NCBI GenBank assembly: GCA_031260745.1
Contig: JAISKY010000189.1
Span: 1 to 23,934 of the forward strand
Origin: Oscillospiraceae bacterium
GTDB lineage: Bacteria > Bacillota > Clostridia > Oscillospirales > Oscillospiraceae
Length of the DNA stretch: 23,934 nt
Reading direction: 5' to 3'
The translations under genes were made by a program, and so were the position numbers. Below, piece by piece: positions 21,171-23,934 of this stretch. Within the stretch, counting starts at the first letter, position 1. Each line of letters begins with the position of its first letter. Under the pieces are notes generated by a model that saw only the letters and a program-made list of their open reading frames with translations, was not told the origin of the DNA and searched no databases.

Positions 21171-21950
21171 TTATAGTTTTTTTCTGGAAAGCCGCTCCGT
21201 GAATTGTACCGGAGCGTCCCATTTGCTCGCGGCATATATACTTACCGCGAGTGTCAGAGCCGCCGTAACATAGTATGCGCACTGAGCCGCGATTGAATCC
21301 GAAGTCTGATAAAATATTTCAGCCGACGCGCTAAGTACCACCGCGACTACAATAAAACCCCAGTGCGGAGCTCTCCGCGCGCCTTTCAGCGAGTACCATA
21401 ATATCCGACTCAACCCTATCGCCAGCGCGAAGGACGCGGCGCACTTCAATGCCAGCATTACGTGACTGACGACAGGTTCCTCCGCCAACGCGATTAACGA
21501 CTCGCGGAACGCTTCGTGTTCGGTTTCCGGTAAAGTGTTCAGTATTTCGGTCAAACCCATATCGTTGAACAACTGCACGGAACTTACTGCGCTTATCGCC
21601 TGCATACCTTTGACTATGACCAGCGGGAATATTACCCACCCCAATCCAAGTCCGGCGGGAGTGTTGGTGCTGTCGCGGAAATTGCCGATTATCCTTAGCG
21701 AGATGTACATCGCGGCGCATTCCTCAACCGCCGCCCATATAGCGTGCAAAAATATATTTGGCGAGTTGTTCGGCGACAGCGCTACAAGCGCGCCGACTAC
21801 AACTCCGACGAGTACCGCTATCCAGTTGAGTTTACGCTTGAAACCAAAATATATCGCGTATAGAATCGGCAATAAGATACACGCGCCCGCGATTGCCCAC
21901 AGCGACGTAATCTGTAAATCGCTGAATCTGAATTCTTCCGTCAGTATCAT
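21171..21950 (-). CDS. Polytopic membrane protein, distantly YhfC/CPBP-like
   Basis: A 259-residue membrane protein with seven or eight hydrophobic spans and an AGGAGG site. The segment AIWAAVEECAAMYISLRIIGN carries an EE pair of the kind found in YhfC-family intramembrane proteases. The following loop NTPAGLGLGWVIFPLVIVKGM stands where those proteins usually have GHGG-E, so the second catalytic region is absent. I therefore call it an uncertain, possibly inactive relative; it may be a different unknown membrane family. It lies between smr and yihY, 19 bp after smr and 9 bp before yihY. Confidence 0.5.
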   Translation of the reverse strand: MILTEEFRFSDLQITSLWAIAGACILLPILYAIYFGFKRKLNWIAVLVGVVVGALVALSPNNSPNIFLHAIWAAVEECAAMYISLRIIGNFRDSTNTPAGLGLGWVIFPLVIVKGMQAISAVSSVQLFNDMGLTEILNTLPETEHEAFRESLIALAEEPVVSHVMLALKCAASFALAIGLSRILWYSLKGARRAPHWGFIVVAVVLSASAEIFYQTSDSIAAQCAYYVTAALTLAVSIYAASKWDAPVQFTERLSRKKL

Positions 21951-21969
21951 TGTATGTTCCTCCTATAAT

Positions 21970-22323
21970 CTAAAAAATCACGAATGTAACGCCGTTATTG
22001 TGACGCTCCAGGTCGCTGTCGCGGCGAAGTTCGTCGCATTTCAGAAACGCTTTCAGCACGGACTGATTGAATATCGTAAAGTTATCGCCTGGAATCCAGT
22101 CAGCGATAACTCCGCGCTCTTTTTGAACTTGCAGATATTCCCTGGTCTTTTCGCGAATCTTGCCGCCTTTACCGGTGCTTCCGTAACCGTGGATAAACTT
22201 GACCGCCTTTAGCTTATACCGCTTGCCGTCGTGAATGTGATACGTAACGCGCTTTATCGCGTCGGACACCGTAGGATTGTCGTATTTAATATTTACTTCT
22301 CTAATCTCGCTTATGCCGTTCAT
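21970..22323 (-). CDS. Smr-domain protein
   Basis: A 117-residue stand-alone Smr domain. The signature KFIHGYGSTGKGGKIR (about 42-57) matches the HGxGxG core of the family, and TVSDAIKRVTYHIHDGKRYKLKAVKFIHG gives the preceding helices. Smr domains are nicking endonucleases acting on DNA or RNA in MutS2 and ribosome-rescue proteins; small stand-alone forms are common but little defined. The ATG has GAGGTAAAG and is two bases after the murB stop, so the two are coupled. The C-terminus lacks a recognisable second domain. Confidence 0.85.
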   Translation of the reverse strand: MNGISEIREVNIKYDNPTVSDAIKRVTYHIHDGKRYKLKAVKFIHGYGSTGKGGKIREKTREYLQVQKERGVIADWIPGDNFTIFNQSVLKAFLKCDELRRDSDLERHNNGVTFVIF

Positions 22324-22325
22324 CT

Positions 22326-23240
22326 TTACCTCACTATCTTTACTTCCGGTTCAAGCTCAACCCCGAACTGCCGCGTAACTTCGGCTTGAACGTGTTCCAT
22401 AACCGCAAGCACGTCGCGGCATACCGCGCCGCCGAGATTCACGATAAAACCCGCGTGTTTATCCGAGATTCGCGCTCCGCCGACCGTGTAACCTTTAAGC
22501 CCCGCCTTGTCGATAAGCTCCGCCGCGTAGCCGTCTTTAGGACGCTTGAACGCGCTGCCCGCGCTCGGCAAATCCAACGGTTGTTTCTCCTTACGCTGAC
22601 GCGCGAAGCGTTTCATTTTGGCTTTTATTTTATCAGGGTCGCCGGGCGCAAGCCTAAGTGACGCCAGCGATACCAAATTACCGTCCGTCTCCGAAATCCG
22701 GCTGCGCCGATACGAAAAATCCATCTCGGGGTTTTTGTATTCTCGCGGACTGCCGTTTTCGATAACCGTTACGATTTCAACGACTTGTTTCATCTCGCCG
22801 CCGTACGCTCCGGCGTTCATTTTTATCGCTCCGCCTAAAGTTCCCGGAATACCCGCCGCCCACTCCAAACCCGTCAGCCCGTTATTCGCGGCGAACACGG
22901 CAAGTTGCGACAGCATCGCGCCGCTTGACGCGGTAATCACATTCTCGCCGACCAGTTCAATATACGGTGAGTACCCGCTTCCGTCCGGCCGCGTGCAAAC
23001 CGCGATTCGCTCAATAGGTTCGTCAGCCGCGAGAATATTCGAGCCGTTGCCGAGTATCAGCGGAGTTATATTGCGCCGATACAGCAGACTTAGCAGCTTC
23101 TCAAGAGTTTCAAACGTATTCGGATACACTAACGCGCGAATCGGGCCGCCGATTTTGAAAGTCGTATGCGCGTTCATTGGTTCGTTCTCCAAAATCGTCG
23201 CGCCGTACAGTTTTTTGATTTCCGCTACTATTGCGTCCAT
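22326..23240 (-). CDS. murB: UDP-N-acetylenolpyruvoylglucosamine reductase
   Basis: A 304-residue MurB, the FAD flavoprotein that reduces UDP-GlcNAc-enolpyruvate to UDP-MurNAc in peptidoglycan synthesis. I chose ATG 23240 (MDAIVAEIKK) with GGAG; an in-frame ATG at 23318 adds a hydrophobic stretch that overlaps the promoter. FAD-binding motifs are LGNGSNILA (63-71) and AAGIPGTLGGAIKMNAGAYG (128-147). Catalytic residues lie in SYRRSR (176-181), AGSAFKRP (S229) and ELEPEVKIVR (E299). It lacks the long loop of the E. coli type, as is usual in Firmicutes. It leads the murB-smr-membrane protein-yihY series. Confidence 0.97.
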   Translation of the reverse strand: MDAIVAEIKKLYGATILENEPMNAHTTFKIGGPIRALVYPNTFETLEKLLSLLYRRNITPLILGNGSNILAADEPIERIAVCTRPDGSGYSPYIELVGENVITASSGAMLSQLAVFAANNGLTGLEWAAGIPGTLGGAIKMNAGAYGGEMKQVVEIVTVIENGSPREYKNPEMDFSYRRSRISETDGNLVSLASLRLAPGDPDKIKAKMKRFARQRKEKQPLDLPSAGSAFKRPKDGYAAELIDKAGLKGYTVGGARISDKHAGFIVNLGGAVCRDVLAVMEHVQAEVTRQFGVELEPEVKIVR

Positions 23241-23280
23241 ATTGTCAAATCTCCGTAACCATAAAAATTCTACCGTCTTA

Positions 23281-23309
23281 ATTATAACATAAGTAATTAG
23301 GACTTGCAA
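23281..23309 (-). promoter_or_regulatory. Sigma-A promoter of the murB operon
   Basis: On the minus strand TTGCAA (23309 to 23304) and TATAAT (23286 to 23281) are 17 bp apart. The predicted start is near 23274, giving a leader of about 34 nt to the murB ATG at 23240. Confidence 0.85.
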
Positions 23310-23339
23310 CAGAAACATAAAATTTACCGTATAGCGAAG

Positions 23340-23354
23340 GCGTTTTAGAAACGC
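23340..23354. other. Small hairpin in the murB-sigK divergent spacer
   Basis: GCGTTT (23340-23345) and AAACGC (23349-23354) flank TAG. The site is 88 bp upstream of the sigK ATG and 31 bp beyond the murB -35. It could be a regulator site or chance. A TTGACA at 23386-23391 has no -10 at usable spacing, so no sigK promoter is called. Confidence 0.25.
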
Positions 23355-23442
23355 GACTCGATTCTTTTTTCGGTACGGACACCGGTTGACATCTCACGTT
23401 ACTAAGCTGACACGGCTATAACTATTATTATTCGGAGTTATT

Positions 23443-23934
23443 ATGTTTTCAATACCATTATTGCTGTTGTTACAGTCCATATTCTGGAGCTTACGCTTAG
23501 GTTCCGGAGGCAACTCGTTCCCGCGCGCGCTTAATTCGGCGGACGAAGCCCGTCTGCTTAAAGCCGCCGCCACCGGCGACAAATTCGCGCGCGAACAGCT
23601 AATCGAACACAATCTAAGGCTGGTAGCGCACATCTGTAAAAAGTATTTTTCCAAAGCCGACCAAGACGACTTGATTAGTATCGGCACAATCGGGCTTATC
23701 AAGGCTATTGACACGTACAACATCAGCCGCAGTACGAAACTTGCCACATACGCCGCGCGTTGTATTGAAAACGAGATACTTATGCAGTTCCGCAAGGAAA
23801 AGAAAGGTCAGACCGACGTTTCGCTTAACAATCTACTTGAAACCGGGGACGACGACGGAGGTCTGTCGCTGCTTGACACGCTCGCGTCCGACTCCGACTT
23901 GTTGGAGGAGCTTGACCTTAAAGAGAACTGCGTC
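23443..23934 (+). CDS. sigK: RNA polymerase sporulation sigma factor sigma-K, partial
   Basis: The first 164 codons of a sigma-70-family factor, cut by the window edge. The start ATG has GGAG. The N-terminus MFSIPLLLLLQSIFWSLRL is a hydrophobic pro-sequence like that of pro-sigma-K, which SpoIVFB removes in Bacillus. The following GSGGNSFPRALNSADE matches the mature sigma-K start. Region 2 is clear: EHNLRLVAHICKKYF, DLISIGTIGLIKAIDTYN, KLATYAARCIENEILMQFRKEK. It directs late mother-cell genes. The reading frame is unbroken through codon 164, but the distal half, where an inserted element could still lie, is not in view. It is divergent from murB. Confidence 0.95.
   Translation, partial: MFSIPLLLLLQSIFWSLRLGSGGNSFPRALNSADEARLLKAAATGDKFAREQLIEHNLRLVAHICKKYFSKADQDDLISIGTIGLIKAIDTYNISRSTKLATYAARCIENEILMQFRKEKKGQTDVSLNNLLETGDDDGGLSLLDTLASDSDLLEELDLKENCV

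Noticed and set aside
23241..23318. Hydrophobic N-terminal extension of MurB
   Set aside because: It covers the murB promoter and ribosome site; the family begins near ATG 23240.
23386..23422. Sigma-A promoter for sigK from TTGACA and TATAAC
   Set aside because: The spacer is 25 bp, outside the usable range, and sigK is normally read by a sporulation sigma factor.
23394..23795. Minus-strand open frame opposite the sigK gene
   Set aside because: The plus strand encodes unmistakable sigma-factor region 2; the antisense frame is Ser/Arg-rich without motifs.

Overview
The window reads as a chromosomal segment of an anaerobic, endospore-forming Clostridia-like Firmicute with roughly balanced base composition. 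Three things suggest this: a stage II sporulation protein P gene, the start of a sigma-K-type sporulation sigma factor with a hydrophobic pro-sequence, and a four-subunit pyruvate/2-oxoacid:ferredoxin oxidoreductase. Shine-Dalgarno sites are strong, and several promoters match the vegetative sigma-A consensus with exact 17-bp spacers. No tRNA, rRNA, CRISPR array, insertion sequence or integrase was seen. Species cannot be named from the sequence.

Left part (1-8386). A truncated HMA/TauE-SafE-type membrane protein runs off the left edge. Next comes a leftward eight-gene block (8186 to 988): lipoprotein solute-binding protein, ABC permease, oxidoreductase gamma, delta (2x[4Fe-4S] ferredoxin), alpha and beta subunits, a PaaK-type acyl/aryl-CoA ligase, and a class I/II aminotransferase. 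Every junction overlaps, so there is no intergenic base in 7.2 kb. One strong promoter sits upstream, with a perfect palindrome at the predicted start site. The order suggests uptake of an amino-acid-like compound, transamination to a 2-oxoacid, ferredoxin-linked oxidation to acyl-CoA, and a CoA ligase handling the acid/acyl-CoA step. The substrate is not readable from the sequence, and no ABC ATPase gene is present.

Middle (8428-17458). A cupin gene has its own promoter and terminator. Leftward genes follow for the elongation factor LepA, an MFS transporter, a FapA/DUF342 protein and a small four-cysteine protein, the last three probably one operon. A divergent alanine/glycine:cation symporter gene points right. 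Further right are leftward genes for a GNAT acetyltransferase and an alpha2-type glycyl-tRNA synthetase with a very short leader.

Right part (17559-23934). Leftward plsC and cmk overlap. Rightward spoIIP is followed by a small holin-like gene, which converges on and overlaps a YihY/BrkB-family gene. The leftward series murB - smr - membrane protein - yihY is probably one operon from a strong murB promoter. sigK starts divergently and is cut by the window edge.

The least expected structure is a set of degenerate 7-bp tandem repeats at three places (10730-10811, 18156-18197, 18864-18955). They sit at gene junctions and partly encode protein termini; two occur as facing inverted arrays. Also notable are the ATPase-less transporter fused into a 2-oxoacid operon, a shortened gamma subunit, a cupin lacking its histidine metal ligands, and the spoIIP-holin neighbourhood.
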